NCBI GenBank assembly: GCA_945897865.1
Contig: CAMDHJ010000007.1
Location: 1-52,878 of the forward strand
Length of the DNA stretch: 52,878 nucleotides
Origin: Tepidiphilus sp. J10
GTDB taxonomy: Bacteria; Pseudomonadota; Gammaproteobacteria; Burkholderiales; Thiobacillaceae
Direction: 5' to 3'
Every line of letters begins with the position of its first letter. The first letter of the stretch is position 1. The position numbers and the translations under genes are program-made. Positions 7,952-16,076 of this stretch are shown one piece after another. Under the pieces are notes generated by a model. It was given only the letters and a program-made list of their open reading frames with translations, searched no databases and was not told where the DNA came from.

Positions 7952-8581
7952 CTAATCGTGCGCGCAGGCCTCCGGCTTGCGTGCTTCCCGTATCTGCCGC
8001 ATTTGCATCTCGGCTTGCTTGATCTTGCCGGCATCGAATAGCGCAAAACGCAACACCGGCCGCAACGCCGACGCCTCCGGCATGGGCTCGCGGGATCGGC
8101 AGTCAAAATAGGCATTGAAGGAGGTGCCATCGGCGCGGAGCATCTCAAGCATGAACACCGTACGCTCGATTTCGGCCGGGTCCAGCAGGCTGGGAATCAG
8201 GCTATGCCAACGATCCCTGTCCTGCGCGGAAATGAATTCCGCCATGCGGCGATTGATCAGTTCGGTGCGCTCGACACCCAGCAATACCGCACCGGTCAGA
8301 TTGACTTCGCTGATCACGCCATCCCGGCTGATGGCGAAATAGCCGACCGGGGCAAACTCGTAATACTCCGCAAAATGGTCTCGTGCCGCTTCCGCGGCCG
8401 TGTGGGCGCGCTTCAATTCCTCGACCTGCATCTCCAGTTCAACCTTGTGCACCAGGAGTTCATGCAACATCGCATCCACTGGATGGGCTGCAGAATCCAC
8501 TTGGGAAATGCTGGATAGCATCGAGTCCGCCTCCCGGCGCAAGGCGTGGCGTTTTTCGATCCAATCGATTTTCTGCTTCAT
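7952..8581 (-). CDS. PAS-domain signalling protein, no output domain
   Basis: 209 residues. The N-terminal coiled coil (residues about 5-75: LHELLVHKVELEMQVEELKR) resembles the lead-in of PAS-GGDEF proteins. A PAS domain follows at about 75-190 (YYEFAPVGYFAISRDGVISE, LLGVERTELINRRMAEFI). No catalytic or DNA-binding module follows. It overlaps the upstream Crp-like gene by four bases (ATGA), so the two are co-translated and may work together. The large PAS-GGDEF-EAL protein at 28951-31590 has a very similar N-terminal block (HELQVHQIELELQNEELRRA, LYDLAPVGYCSLSEAGLI). Confidence 0.85.
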   Translation of the reverse strand: MKQKIDWIEKRHALRREADSMLSSISQVDSAAHPVDAMLHELLVHKVELEMQVEELKRAHTAAEAARDHFAEYYEFAPVGYFAISRDGVISEVNLTGAVLLGVERTELINRRMAEFISAQDRDRWHSLIPSLLDPAEIERTVFMLEMLRADGTSFNAYFDCRSREPMPEASALRPVLRFALFDAGKIKQAEMQMRQIREARKPEACAHD

Positions 8582-9351
8582 GCCGGTTCCCCTTTGCGCG
8601 ACTGCAATGACGCGGGATGAACGACCGTGCCACCTGGCTCAACCCGATACGGCAGCAAGCGATCGAATTCCTTCTTGACCACGGCGTAACACTCGCAGGT
8701 CCGCGCTTCCAGGCCGGCGCGGTCAAGCACCGTGATGTGGCCGCGGTGGTAAGTGATCAAACCGGCCTTCTGCACGTTGCCGGCAGCTTCAGTGACGCCC
8801 TCGCGGCGCACACCCAGCATGTTGGCGATCAACTCCTGAGTCATCACCAGTTCATTGCCGGGCAGGCGGTCCAGGCTCAGCAGCAGCCAGCGGCAGAACT
8901 GCTGGTCCAGCGTGTGATGGCGGTTGCACACCGCAGTCTGCGCCATCTGGGTCAGCAATGCCTGGGTGTAACGCAGCAACAGATGCTGCATCGGGCCGGC
9001 ACGGCAAAACTCTTCCTTCAACCATTGCCCGCTCAAACGGTAGGCATGGCCGGCGCTTTGCACCACGGCGCGATTGGTGGTGGTTTCGCCGCCCATGAAC
9101 AGCGTGACGCCGACCATGCCGTCGTTTCCGACGATGGCGATCTCGGCCGATGCGCCATCCTCCATGACATAGAGCAGCGAGACGATAGCCGTGGTGGGGA
9201 AATAGACATGGCGCATCGGCATGCCGGATTCGTACAGCACTTCTCCGAGCGGCATCGGCCCCCATTCAAGATGCGGAAATAGGTGTGAGGCTTCCGCCGC
9301 CGGCAGCGCGGCGAGCAGGTGGTTCTGGCGGGGATCCTGGATGCCGAGCAA
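8578..9351 (-). CDS. Crp/Fnr-family transcriptional regulator (paralogue 2)
   Basis: 257 residues from a TTG start at 9351, chosen because GGGGGA lies a few bases upstream; an upstream TTG at 9366 lacks a ribosome-binding site. The layout matches the first Crp-like gene: sensor domain (YFPTTAIVSLLYVMEDGASA, VGNDGMVGVTLFMGG) and winged helix (MTQELIANMLGVRREGVTEA, TYHRGHITVLDR). It carries a longer C-terminal tail (LPYRVEPGGTVVHPASLQS). Ligand and targets unknown. The stop overlaps the PAS gene by four bases. Head-to-head placement and close similarity to paralogue 1 suggest a local duplication. Confidence 0.88.
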   Translation of the reverse strand: MLGIQDPRQNHLLAALPAAEASHLFPHLEWGPMPLGEVLYESGMPMRHVYFPTTAIVSLLYVMEDGASAEIAIVGNDGMVGVTLFMGGETTTNRAVVQSAGHAYRLSGQWLKEEFCRAGPMQHLLLRYTQALLTQMAQTAVCNRHHTLDQQFCRWLLLSLDRLPGNELVMTQELIANMLGVRREGVTEAAGNVQKAGLITYHRGHITVLDRAGLEARTCECYAVVKKEFDRLLPYRVEPGGTVVHPASLQSRKGEPA

Positions 9352-9663
9352 ATTTTCCCCCTTCAATTGACAGATTCGAACGCACTGACCGACACAGCCG
9401 AACCGACAAATCAGGCACCCAGAGTCTAGGTCATCAGCAGCTTACTCCGGTTCTGCAACGCACTTTCACGGCCTAAAGCATTTTCTTAGCCGGGGTTATG
9501 TACGCCAGCAGACAGACACCGTCAGGCGCGTTCCATAGGCTGCGAGCTATCGGAGCCAACATGGGTGCGCTGTCTGCACCCTGGTCATGCGCGATGGGTG
9601 AAAGCAACGCGCTCCTGGCATAGAAAACTCCGTGTTCAGTAACATTAACAAAGAGGTAACACC
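9352..9663 (+). other. Divergent intergenic region with dyad site 3
   Basis: 312 bp between the second Crp-like gene and the glycine-zipper lipoprotein. Apart from the dyad-like site at 9500-9513 I see no gene, terminator or repeat. Confidence 0.5.
9500..9513 (+). promoter_or_regulatory. GTnCG-N4-CGnAC dyad, site 3 (weakest copy)
   Basis: Context ATGTACGCCAGCAGACAGA, about 150 bp upstream of the glycine-zipper lipoprotein. The right half is CAGAC instead of CGnAC, but the flanking AT before it and AGA after it are kept. TTATGT before it resembles a -10 box. Confidence 0.4.
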
Positions 9664-9879
9664 ATGAAATCAATGCAGAAATTAGTATTCATCACGATGG
9701 CGGCAGGCATGTTGCTTGGCCTGGGTGGCTGTGCCGGTATGACTTCACAGGAAAAGAACACCGCTATCGGCGCCGGTGCGGGCGCAATCGGTGGTGCCAT
9801 CCTGACCGGCGGTAGCGGCATCGGTACAGCCGGCGGCGCGGCTGTCGGCGGCATCATCGGCCATGAGATCGGCAAGTAG
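9664..9879 (+). CDS. OsmB-like glycine-zipper lipoprotein
   Basis: 71 residues. Lipoprotein signal with Cys in LGLGGCAG (about residue 23), then a short linker (MTSQEKNTAIG) and a Gly/Ala-rich zipper (AGAGAIGGAILTGGSGIGTA, GGAAVGGIIGHEIGK). This is the organisation of osmotically inducible OsmB-type outer-membrane lipoproteins. AGAGG lies before the ATG. It probably starts the transcription unit that continues with the OmpA-type gene 69 bp downstream. The gene would be induced by osmotic or envelope stress by analogy; this is not shown here. Confidence 0.85.
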   Translation: MKSMQKLVFITMAAGMLLGLGGCAGMTSQEKNTAIGAGAGAIGGAILTGGSGIGTAGGAAVGGIIGHEIGK

Positions 9880-9948
9880 GACTGCAAACAATGACTCACG
9901 TGCAATGCGCCTGGCGCGTCACGCACCGTCAAGTAAAGGAGGCTCAAC

Positions 9949-11022
9949 ATGCGTTCCACATCCTTGCTTTTCTGCCACCTTGCGGTGGCCTTGATTGCAG
10001 CCGGCGCGGTCACCGCGCAAGCAGCGAACGGCCGTTTTTACGATCCTTCCAACATTGCCAGCCCGACCGGGAAGACGATCGGGTACACCTTGTACCGAAC
10101 CATCGGCTGCCCCGCCCGCGAGCTTTTGGGCATTCCTTGTCCTGTGCCCGAGGCTGTCGCGGTCAACACCAATCCAGCCGCGCTGGCAGCCAACATCGCG
10201 TTGGAACCCACGCCAGTCGTCGTTCCGGCTCCCGCGCGGATCGAGCAGTACTGCCCCTTCCTCGCCTTTCAATTTGAAATCGACCAGGACGAAATTCAGC
10301 TTGAACATAGGGAGAAGCTTGCCGCGCTGGCTGCTTTCCTGACCCGGCATCCGGACAGCTTCGCATTTATTGAAGGCCACACCGATGAAGTCGGCACGCC
10401 GGAATACAACATGGCGCTGTCCTGGCGGCGGGCGGACAGCGTGGTGCACTACCTGGAGAAAATCCTCCACATCCCGCCTGCCCGGATGTCGGCTGTCGGC
10501 TACGGCGAAACGCGCCCGCTGGTTCCAAATGACAGCGAACCGGGCAAACGGATGAATCGGCGCATCAATGCCGTCATTTCCTGTGTAACCGATGTCGCCG
10601 GGCTGACCGCGCTGCCTGTCCGACCCACCAAGGCTTTGCAGATCGAGTTCGACCACAACAAGGCCGACGTCAAACCGGAATACGGCGCCGCTCTGAGCAA
10701 GGTGGCGAATTGGATGCAAGAAAAACCCATGCTCTCCGCCGCAGTGGAAGGACATGCCGGCATCTTGCGGGCAACACCCGGGCAGGCGATGAAAATCTCC
10801 CACCAACGCGCCGAGAACGTGGTGAACACACTGGTCGAAAACTTCGACATCCCAAGTTCACGACTTACCACCGAAGGATTCGGCCAAACCCGTCGTGTCG
10901 CTTACAGCACCAGCCTGAAGAGCGACCAAAAAAACAATCGGGTCGACATCATCTACAACTACTCGAATTACCCAGCCATTCGCTTCAACCAGGGCGACGG
11001 CATTTTGCTGAAGCCTGAATAA
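9949..11022 (+). CDS. Secreted protein with two tandem OmpA-type peptidoglycan-binding domains
   Basis: 357 residues. A cleavable signal peptide (LAVALIAAGAVTAQA) is followed by a linker of about 80 residues. The first OmpA domain (about 100-210) contains the canonical GHTDEVGTPEYNMALSWRRA and GYGETRPLVPND. The second (about 220-345) is diverged: LQIEFDHNKADVKPEYG, GHAGI in place of GHTD, and SHQRAENVV. There is no beta-barrel or lipobox, so it is periplasmic or cell-wall bound. AAAGGAGG gives a strong ribosome-binding site. Duplicated OmpA domains could crosslink glycan strands; the second may no longer bind because the Asp of GHTD is missing. Confidence 0.87.
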   Translation: MRSTSLLFCHLAVALIAAGAVTAQAANGRFYDPSNIASPTGKTIGYTLYRTIGCPARELLGIPCPVPEAVAVNTNPAALAANIALEPTPVVVPAPARIEQYCPFLAFQFEIDQDEIQLEHREKLAALAAFLTRHPDSFAFIEGHTDEVGTPEYNMALSWRRADSVVHYLEKILHIPPARMSAVGYGETRPLVPNDSEPGKRMNRRINAVISCVTDVAGLTALPVRPTKALQIEFDHNKADVKPEYGAALSKVANWMQEKPMLSAAVEGHAGILRATPGQAMKISHQRAENVVNTLVENFDIPSSRLTTEGFGQTRRVAYSTSLKSDQKNNRVDIIYNYSNYPAIRFNQGDGILLKPE

Positions 11023-11039
11023 CCAATAAGGGAACCAGA

Positions 11040-11462
11040 ATGAACTCCTTGGAGAATTTCAAACTAATCGCCATTTCGCTGCTGCTCTTGGCCGGCCTGG
11101 CTGCATGTGACAACCCAGGGCCAGCCGAAAGCGCAGGTAAAAAGCTGGACGACGCGGCGAATCGGGCCGGCGAGAAGATCGAAGATGCCGTCGATAAAGT
11201 GGGCAAAAAACTTGATGAGAAGAGCGAGAAAGCCGGCATTGCCATGAACGATGTCGAGATAACGACCAAGGTCAAAAGCGCCATTTATTCAGAACCCGGA
11301 CTGAAGACGCTGCGCATCAGCGTCGACACCAAGAATGGCGTCGTGTCCTTGACCGGATCGGTCGACTCGCAAGCCGAATTCGACCGAAGCCGAGCTTTGG
11401 CGGAATCAGTGGAGGGCGTAAAGGAAGTCATCAACACGCTGCAAGTTAAACCGCGCTATTGA
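11040..11462 (+). CDS. BON-domain lipoprotein
   Basis: 140 residues. Lipoprotein signal (LLLLAGLAACDN, Cys near residue 23), then a charged Lys/Asp/Glu heptad-like region (KKLDDAANRAGEKIEDAVDK) of about 50 residues. The C-terminal BON domain (about 70-138) has VEITTKVKSAIYSEPGLKTL, GVVSLTGSVDS and VEGVKEVINTLQV. BON domains bind phospholipid or envelope components (as in OsmY, DolP). GGGAACC precedes the ATG. It lies 17 bp after the OmpA-type gene in the same unit, and the helical region is similar in style to the next small lipoprotein. Confidence 0.88.
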   Translation: MNSLENFKLIAISLLLLAGLAACDNPGPAESAGKKLDDAANRAGEKIEDAVDKVGKKLDEKSEKAGIAMNDVEITTKVKSAIYSEPGLKTLRISVDTKNGVVSLTGSVDSQAEFDRSRALAESVEGVKEVINTLQVKPRY

Positions 11463-11486
11463 CCGGTGAACCTAGAGGAAGAAATC

Positions 11487-11750
11487 ATGAAACAGATGAA
11501 ATTCGGCCAGAGCGTAAGGGCATTCATGATCGTGAGCGCATGTTTCTTCGCGCTGCCCGGTTGCCAGAAGGAAGGCCCACTGGAGAAGGCCGGCAAGGAA
11601 GTCGACCAGGCGTTCGATAATCTCGGCCAACCGAAGGACGGCCCGGCGGAACAAGTCGGCCAGGCGCTCGATGATGTGGCAGAAAAGACCGGAGAGCAGA
11701 TCGAAAAAGCGGGTGAGCAGATTCAGGATGCGACGAAAGACAAACCGTAG
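11487..11750 (+). CDS. Small lipoprotein with charged helical repeats
   Basis: 87 residues. A signal with lipobox ALPGC (Cys about 22) precedes repeated helical units starting with EKAGKEVDQAFDN and continuing AEQVGQALDDVAEKTGEQIE. These units resemble those of the BON lipoprotein just upstream but lack the BON domain. The start at 11487 is preferred because AGAGGAAG lies just before it; an in-frame start at 11466 has none. It follows the BON gene by 24 bp. No known function; a partner or truncated duplicate of the preceding protein is plausible. Confidence 0.75.
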   Translation: MKQMKFGQSVRAFMIVSACFFALPGCQKEGPLEKAGKEVDQAFDNLGQPKDGPAEQVGQALDDVAEKTGEQIEKAGEQIQDATKDKP

Positions 11751-11820
11751 CAGTCTGTCCGGCGGCCTACTTTGACCGTGAGCAGGCCTCCCCTGCCGCT
11801 CCCCTTGAGAAAGTTCCAGG

Positions 11821-12423
11821 ATGCATGATCGCCCGCAATCGATTGCCGAAGAACGCGCCAACAGCCTGAGTCATGGCATCGGCTTTCTGCTGGCGCTGGT
11901 CGCCGCGCCGGCGCTCATCGTCGGCGCCAGCGTCTTCGCCATCACCATGGTGGTGTTGTACTTCAGTTCGATGCTCTATCACGCTCTGCCGCCGGGACGC
12001 GTCAAACACCGGTGCGGCAAGTTCGACCACGGCGCAATCTACCTGTTCATCGCCGGCACCTATACGCCCTTCTCGCTGGGTGTCCTGAATGGCGCCTGGG
12101 GCTGGACCCTGTTCGGTTTGATCTGGGGAATAGCCGCCGTTGGGCTGGTGCTGAAGGCGTTCGAAAAACTGTCGCATCCCCTGCTGTCGACTAGCCTCTA
12201 CCTGGCCATGGGCTGGCTGGTGCTGATCGCGGCGGTTCCCTTGCTGGAGCGCGTATCCCCTGCCGGCATAGGTTGGCTGGTCGCCGGCGGACTTACGTAC
12301 ACGGCAGGCGTCTTTTTCTACCTGACAGACGCACGCTACAAATTCGGCCATTTTGTCTGGCATCTGTTCGTCATGGCTGGCACCACCTGCCATTTCTTCG
12401 CTGTGCTGTGGTATTCGGCTTAG
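11821..12423 (+). CDS. Hemolysin III / YqfA-family membrane protein (PAQR superfamily)
   Basis: 200 residues, about six to seven transmembrane helices. The family motifs carry putative metal ligands: SHGIGFLLALVAAPALIVG, a Ser-x3-His pattern in YFSSMLYHAL, KFDHGAIYLFIAGTYTPF and, in the last helix, GHFVWHLFVMAGTTCHFFAV. PAQR-type proteins are integral membrane hydrolase-like proteins; bacterial members affect membrane lipid homeostasis, and the haemolysin name is historical. At 200 residues it is close to the usual 205-220. It lies 70 bp after the small lipoprotein and 34 bp before marC. Confidence 0.9.
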   Translation: MHDRPQSIAEERANSLSHGIGFLLALVAAPALIVGASVFAITMVVLYFSSMLYHALPPGRVKHRCGKFDHGAIYLFIAGTYTPFSLGVLNGAWGWTLFGLIWGIAAVGLVLKAFEKLSHPLLSTSLYLAMGWLVLIAAVPLLERVSPAGIGWLVAGGLTYTAGVFFYLTDARYKFGHFVWHLFVMAGTTCHFFAVLWYSA

Positions 12424-12457
12424 GTGGCATGGCATCGCCGACCTTTTGGGAGATTGC

Positions 12458-13096
12458 ATGGAAATGCTTAACTGGGCCGATTACGTCAAGTTCTTCGTCG
12501 CCCTCGTCGTCATCGTCAATCCGATCAGCGCGCTGCCGCTGTTCGTCAGCATGACGGCGAACAACAGCCAGGCCGAGAAGATGCAGATCGCGCGGGTGGC
12601 GGGCATTTCCGTCGCCGTGGTGCTGTCCCTGGCTGCGCTGCTCGGCCAGCCCATCCTGGCCTTGTTCGGCATCACCATCGCTTCCTTCAAGGTGGGCGGC
12701 GCGATCCTGATCATGCTGATGGCGATTTCCATGATGCACGCCGCGCCCACCCGACAAAGGCAGACCCCGGAGGAGGCGGTGGAGGCGATAAACAAGGACA
12801 ACATCGCCGTCGTACCGCTCGCCATTCCGTTGCTGGCGGGTCCGGGCGCGATATCCACCACCATCGTCTACGCCACCGAACGCTTCTCCATAGGCCATCT
12901 GGCCCTGATTGTGTTCTGCTGCCTGCTGGTAGCCTGCGGCGCCTGGCTGATGTTGCGGCTGGCAACGCCGGTCAGCCGCTGGCTGGGCGAGACCGGGGTG
13001 AACATTGCCACCCGCCTGATGGGGCTGCTGCTGGCTGCCGTCGCGGTCGAAATCTTCACCAGCGGACTGTTGGTTCTGCTGCCCGGACTCGGCTGA
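12458..13096 (+). CDS. MarC-family inner-membrane protein
   Basis: 212 residues with six predicted transmembrane segments. Signatures: KFFVALVVIVNPISALPLFV near the N-terminus, FGITIASFKVGGAILIMLMA in the middle, and VPLAIPLLAGPGAISTTIVY as the inverted half. MarC proteins resemble small transporters; the once-assumed role in multiple antibiotic resistance is not supported. GGGAG precedes the chosen ATG at 12458. A frame open back to 12353 overlaps the hemolysin III gene and is not family-like. A palindromic repeat begins 14 bp after the stop. Confidence 0.9.
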   Translation: MEMLNWADYVKFFVALVVIVNPISALPLFVSMTANNSQAEKMQIARVAGISVAVVLSLAALLGQPILALFGITIASFKVGGAILIMLMAISMMHAAPTRQRQTPEEAVEAINKDNIAVVPLAIPLLAGPGAISTTIVYATERFSIGHLALIVFCCLLVACGAWLMLRLATPVSRWLGETGVNIATRLMGLLLAAVAVEIFTSGLLVLLPGLG

Positions 13097-13109
13097 CTGT
13101 CCAGGCCGT

Positions 13110-13205
13110 GTAGAGTGGAAAAGCCGGCGGCATTTTGCCGGCGCCTTCTGCCATCCCACCGTAGCATCCGGCGGAAGATGCCATAGAGCTGCTTTTCCGC
13201 ACTAC
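13110..13205. repeat. REPIN-like palindrome, family A copy 1 (left border of accessory island)
   Basis: 96 bp starting GTAGAGTGGAAAAGCCGGCG and ending GCTTTTCCGCACTAC. Outer arms GTAG-n4-GGAAAAGC and inner arms (CGCCTTCTGCC / GGCGGAAG) are inverted. Other copies lie at 17624-17770, 34768-34861 and 44812-44910. It follows marC directly. Confidence 0.8.
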
Positions 13206-13351
13206 TCGGCTGAGGGCTGAGAGGGTCAAGCGTAGGGTGGTCGAAGGCCGAATGCCCGCTTGTGTTCAGCAAGCTGCCGCCTGTTGGGGGCTTATTTATG
13301 GCAAATCATCGGCCACTGCTGACATTGTCCTACGCTGAAGCAGTCTGTCAG

Positions 13352-14038
13352 TTAGCCAAGCGGACTTACGACCAAGCCAACCGCTTCATCTTCGCGTTCC
13401 GCCTGTGAGTGATTCGAATATGTTGGCCAAGAAGGATAGTAGTCCTCCGCCTGATTGCCCCACGCTGTCCAGCCTTGCCGCGGTCCACGTGCAAACAGTT
13501 CCAGGTAAGGGCCGGGGCTGCATGCTTCGATCAGGTCATACATTTCATCGGGCTTGCGTGAGTGCTCGCGTTTTTGTGTTGCCAGGAAGTTTACTTGGCG
13601 GCGACCCGGCGCCAGAGTTCTAGCCTTCTTGCCTCGAACACCGAAAAGTACAAGCTCCGTGACGTTGCGAAAGTAGAAACCAACGCCTCGGCCATCCGGT
13701 CCGCCGTCTTTCCGAATCTTGTGCCAGACGAGATTGCTCTTGTACTGGAATCCCCAAGCAGCCATCACTGCCAGACCTTCCGGCAGAAGTGCATTAGGTA
13801 CCCACAGATAGAGGTGTGACGGTTCATCGGCCAACTGTTCAACCGGCAAAGCCTTGATTTCCTCCAGTCCCATAGTGCCGTAGCGAGATAACCGCTTGTG
13901 CTCGGGCGCCATCTTTCCGGTGCGATTCTGGAACTGCCAGGGAGGGTCCGCGAGGATCGTGCTGAAGCGTTGGCCGTGAACGGTATTCAGCAAGTCCAAG
14001 CCGGCTTCTGAGGGGTTTTCCAGGGTCATCTGGATCAT
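13352..14038 (-). CDS. MT-A70-family DNA N6-adenine methyltransferase of an R-M system
   Basis: 228 residues. Catalytic motif DPPW at residues 31-34 (ILADPPWQF), as expected for MT-A70 enzymes that methylate adenine N6. Further family blocks are YGTMGLEEIKALPV, HLYLWVPNALLPEGLAVM and NVTELVLFGVRGK, the last near the cofactor pocket. It starts inside the stop of the upstream endonuclease gene (ATGA overlap), a standard paired arrangement. Base composition looks less GC-rich than the surrounding core genes, which fits transfer. The site it protects is not readable from sequence; a GATC-centred site is suggested only by the endonuclease family. Confidence 0.88.
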   Translation of the reverse strand: MIQMTLENPSEAGLDLLNTVHGQRFSTILADPPWQFQNRTGKMAPEHKRLSRYGTMGLEEIKALPVEQLADEPSHLYLWVPNALLPEGLAVMAAWGFQYKSNLVWHKIRKDGGPDGRGVGFYFRNVTELVLFGVRGKKARTLAPGRRQVNFLATQKREHSRKPDEMYDLIEACSPGPYLELFARGPRQGWTAWGNQAEDYYPSWPTYSNHSQAEREDEAVGLVVSPLG

Positions 14039-14874
14039 TTGGGGTTCCAGTCGCTAATCAGTTTCGGGGTAATGCCGAATACCAGTACAGGACAGCCGCC
14101 GTGTCTTCCAGCGTTGAGCCGATAGAGCAGCTTGCCCATCCAGGTCGTACTCGCCCCGTATTTTGCTTTCACGGGCTTGGGCTGCCCAGCCCTGGGGCCA
14201 GTTTGATAAAACTCGGGTTCCCCATTCTTCTTCAGTTGCTGCACAACATCGAACACGGGATTCAGGCTTGCGCTGCGAGTCACAAGGACGCCCACGCTGA
14301 TCAGTCCACACTCGTGGAAAGTGCGCAGTGCATACAGATCGCGGTCAAAGGTCTGATCCTTGGAATTCCACTCCATATCAAAAGCAACGCGGCCCTTTAC
14401 GAAATCGATCTTGTGCCCGTCGATGAAGTTTTCAATTTGCTGTGGTTCTCGTCTGGGCAGTGCAACTTTGCGAGTTTTGCCATTGTCCAGGAATTCTTCG
14501 CTGTACTCATGCAGTTTTACCAACAGATCACCCTGGATTCGTGCTTCTACCCAATCAGTCGGGCGCAACATGCGCGAGAATTTCTTCGGCATATCCGACT
14601 CATTTCCACCGGGCATGCCAATGTCATGTGTCGTGATGCGAAATGACAGTAAAGCTGCTTCGATTTCCCTCAATTCATCAGGGTAAGAGGTGGCGAGGAT
14701 TGCGGCGGCGTGCCGGTAGCTGAATACGTCATAGAGCGCCAGGACTTCGGCGCTGATGTACTTTTCAACGGCAGCCGGGGCATCGGCGTTCGGGCCTGGG
14801 CGAAGCGCAATGTCATCGTTCACTTCGTCACTCAGGTCATCATTTTCATCAAGTTCAGGCACTTGCTCGGCCAT
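14035..14874 (-). CDS. BglII/BstYI-family type II restriction endonuclease
   Basis: 279 residues. The core DFVKGRVAFDMEWNSKDQTF, continuing DRDLYALRTFHECGLISVGV, matches the BglII/BstYI-type nuclease fold. Asp157, Asp166, Glu168 and Lys172 are candidate metal and catalytic residues; I cannot assign them firmly. The acidic N-terminus (about 45 residues) is variable. It cleaves DNA at a specific palindrome, with RGATCY or AGATCT-like sites known for relatives. It is translationally coupled to the methyltransferase at its 3' end. Within a cluster of toxin-antitoxin genes it looks like a mobile defence module. Confidence 0.82.
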   Translation of the reverse strand: MAEQVPELDENDDLSDEVNDDIALRPGPNADAPAAVEKYISAEVLALYDVFSYRHAAAILATSYPDELREIEAALLSFRITTHDIGMPGGNESDMPKKFSRMLRPTDWVEARIQGDLLVKLHEYSEEFLDNGKTRKVALPRREPQQIENFIDGHKIDFVKGRVAFDMEWNSKDQTFDRDLYALRTFHECGLISVGVLVTRSASLNPVFDVVQQLKKNGEPEFYQTGPRAGQPKPVKAKYGASTTWMGKLLYRLNAGRHGGCPVLVFGITPKLISDWNPK

Positions 14875-15518
14875 GTCGGCATCCGTCGGAAGGGTGGCGA
14901 ACTTTTTTCACCGTGTTTCCATGAAGTCCATTCACCCATGAGACATGCGACTTCCTGTATGCCAGCTCAGGCCGATTATGCAAAGTGCTCGATTATGTGA
15001 AGTGGCAGTAGCCATTTGCCATGAAAGACCGGCAATATGCGGCTTGGCAACCGCTGCGACTGCAAAATGCTGAACAAAATTTCATGGTTTCTTGATGAGG
15101 CGTTTGACTTCTGACGCGCCACTTTCGGAGCTTGCCCTGTCGCAACTTGTGGTGCAAAAGGCAGATTCCATTCATGAACTGTCCTTCTGACTCGCTAATC
15201 ACTTTCCTGGCAGAGCAGTGATTATGCAAAGGTTGCGTCAACCACCTTCCGATGCTCATCAGCAGTTACGGTTGGGTTTCCACTTTGTGTTGCCGAATTT
15301 CGTGGCTGCTACTTCTGCTTCTGGTCGGATCCGGCTGTAACCAGAAGTGACATGCGGTCATTGACCGCCATCAGTGGGTGGGCGGCAGGTAACTGGCGCA
15401 TTGCTGCCCGAGTCAGGCCGGAACTCCAAGGGTGGCAATGGCCGAATTGTGTGAAATGACCGTCCGTCAGATTTCAGAGAGGACGAGTCGCTCAGATGGG
15501 CGATCTCCTAAGGACAAG
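14875..15518. other. Gene-poor, rearranged stretch with ATTATG-type direct repeats
   Basis: 644 bp without a convincing gene; a minus-strand frame at 14993-15259 lacks a ribosome-binding site and any familiar motif. Three direct repeats of GATTATGyrAAGk are seen at 14974-14986, 14991-15003 and 15220-15232. The first two are spaced by 17 bp. They may be remnants of a recombinase-type element end, since recombinase debris lies 1 kb away, but this is a weak inference. Confidence 0.4.
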
Positions 15519-15899
15519 TCAAGTCGCTGCTGACAGCTTTGTTGGACGAATCAGGCTTTCAGCTGGAATACCGAATTTCTCATGCAGTCGCCAGATCATA
15601 TTGAGTGTCAGTGGGGGCTTGCGGGCGAGAATTTCATAGACTCGGTTCTGGCGGCCAATGGCCGGCACGAGATCCTTCGGTGTCAGACCGCCTTGCTCCA
15701 TGCGGAATTTGATGGCCTCGACCGGATCGGGCAAATCAATGGAGTAGTGCTTGGCCTCATAGGCCTCAACCAGCGTCAGCAGCACCTCGAAGCGATCCCC
15801 ATCCGGCGTGCCGGGTTCCGGTTCGTTGTCGAAATACGCGGAAACCTCACGCAACGCGGCCTTGTAGTCGGCTTTGGTGTGAATCGGGCGAATTTCCAT
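15519..15899 (-). CDS. higA: HigA-type antitoxin, now without an intact toxin
   Basis: 126 residues: an N-terminal segment MEIRPIHTKADYKAALREVS with a DxxFEVLLTLVEAYE-type block, then a helix-turn-helix domain (GGLTPKDLVPAIGRQNRVYE, ILARKPPLTLNMIWRLHEKF). This is the usual HigA antitoxin layout for the RelE-like HigB mRNA interferase. The ATG at 15899 follows the stop of the HigB remnant by one base, the normal toxin-then-antitoxin order. Because HigB has lost its N-terminal half, HigA is an orphan regulator; what promoter now drives it is unclear. Confidence 0.87.
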   Translation of the reverse strand: MEIRPIHTKADYKAALREVSAYFDNEPEPGTPDGDRFEVLLTLVEAYEAKHYSIDLPDPVEAIKFRMEQGGLTPKDLVPAIGRQNRVYEILARKPPLTLNMIWRLHEKFGIPAESLIRPTKLSAAT

Positions 15900-15900
15900 G

Positions 15901-16008
15901 TTAGTGCTCCATCTCAACGGTTTCAGCATCAATCCGATCGTACTCGGCGTGGGTGCCAATGAACTTCGCATACACGGCTTGGTAACGGTAAGCCACCGAG
16001 ACCACCAG
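15901..16008 (-). pseudogene. HigB toxin remnant (C-terminal 35 codons)
   Basis: In frame: LVVSVAYRYQAVYAKFIGTH then AEYDRIDAETVEMEH and a TAA stop. This is the conserved C-terminus of HigB mRNA interferases, which are about 95-100 residues long. Everything upstream of the LVV block is replaced by foreign sequence that begins with a 13-bp inverted repeat. The toxin fold cannot form, so the module is disarmed. Confidence 0.82.
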
Positions 16009-16076
16009 ACCTATGTCCCGCAGCATTTGCAAACGCCAATGGCCGGGCATGCACATGAACTTCGCGGGACATAGGT
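16009..16076. repeat. 13-bp perfect inverted repeat at the HigB/recombinase junction
   Basis: ACCTATGTCCCGC at 16009-16021 pairs with GCGGGACATAGGT at 16064-16076, separated by 42 bp. On the minus strand the first-read arm encodes the V-P-M-S-R end of the recombinase fragment, and the other arm abuts the HigB breakpoint exactly. Confidence 0.75.

Noticed and set aside
14993-15259. An 88-codon minus-strand frame in the gene-poor stretch
   Set aside because: No ribosome-binding site, no motif, odd codon use; it lies in rearranged sequence.
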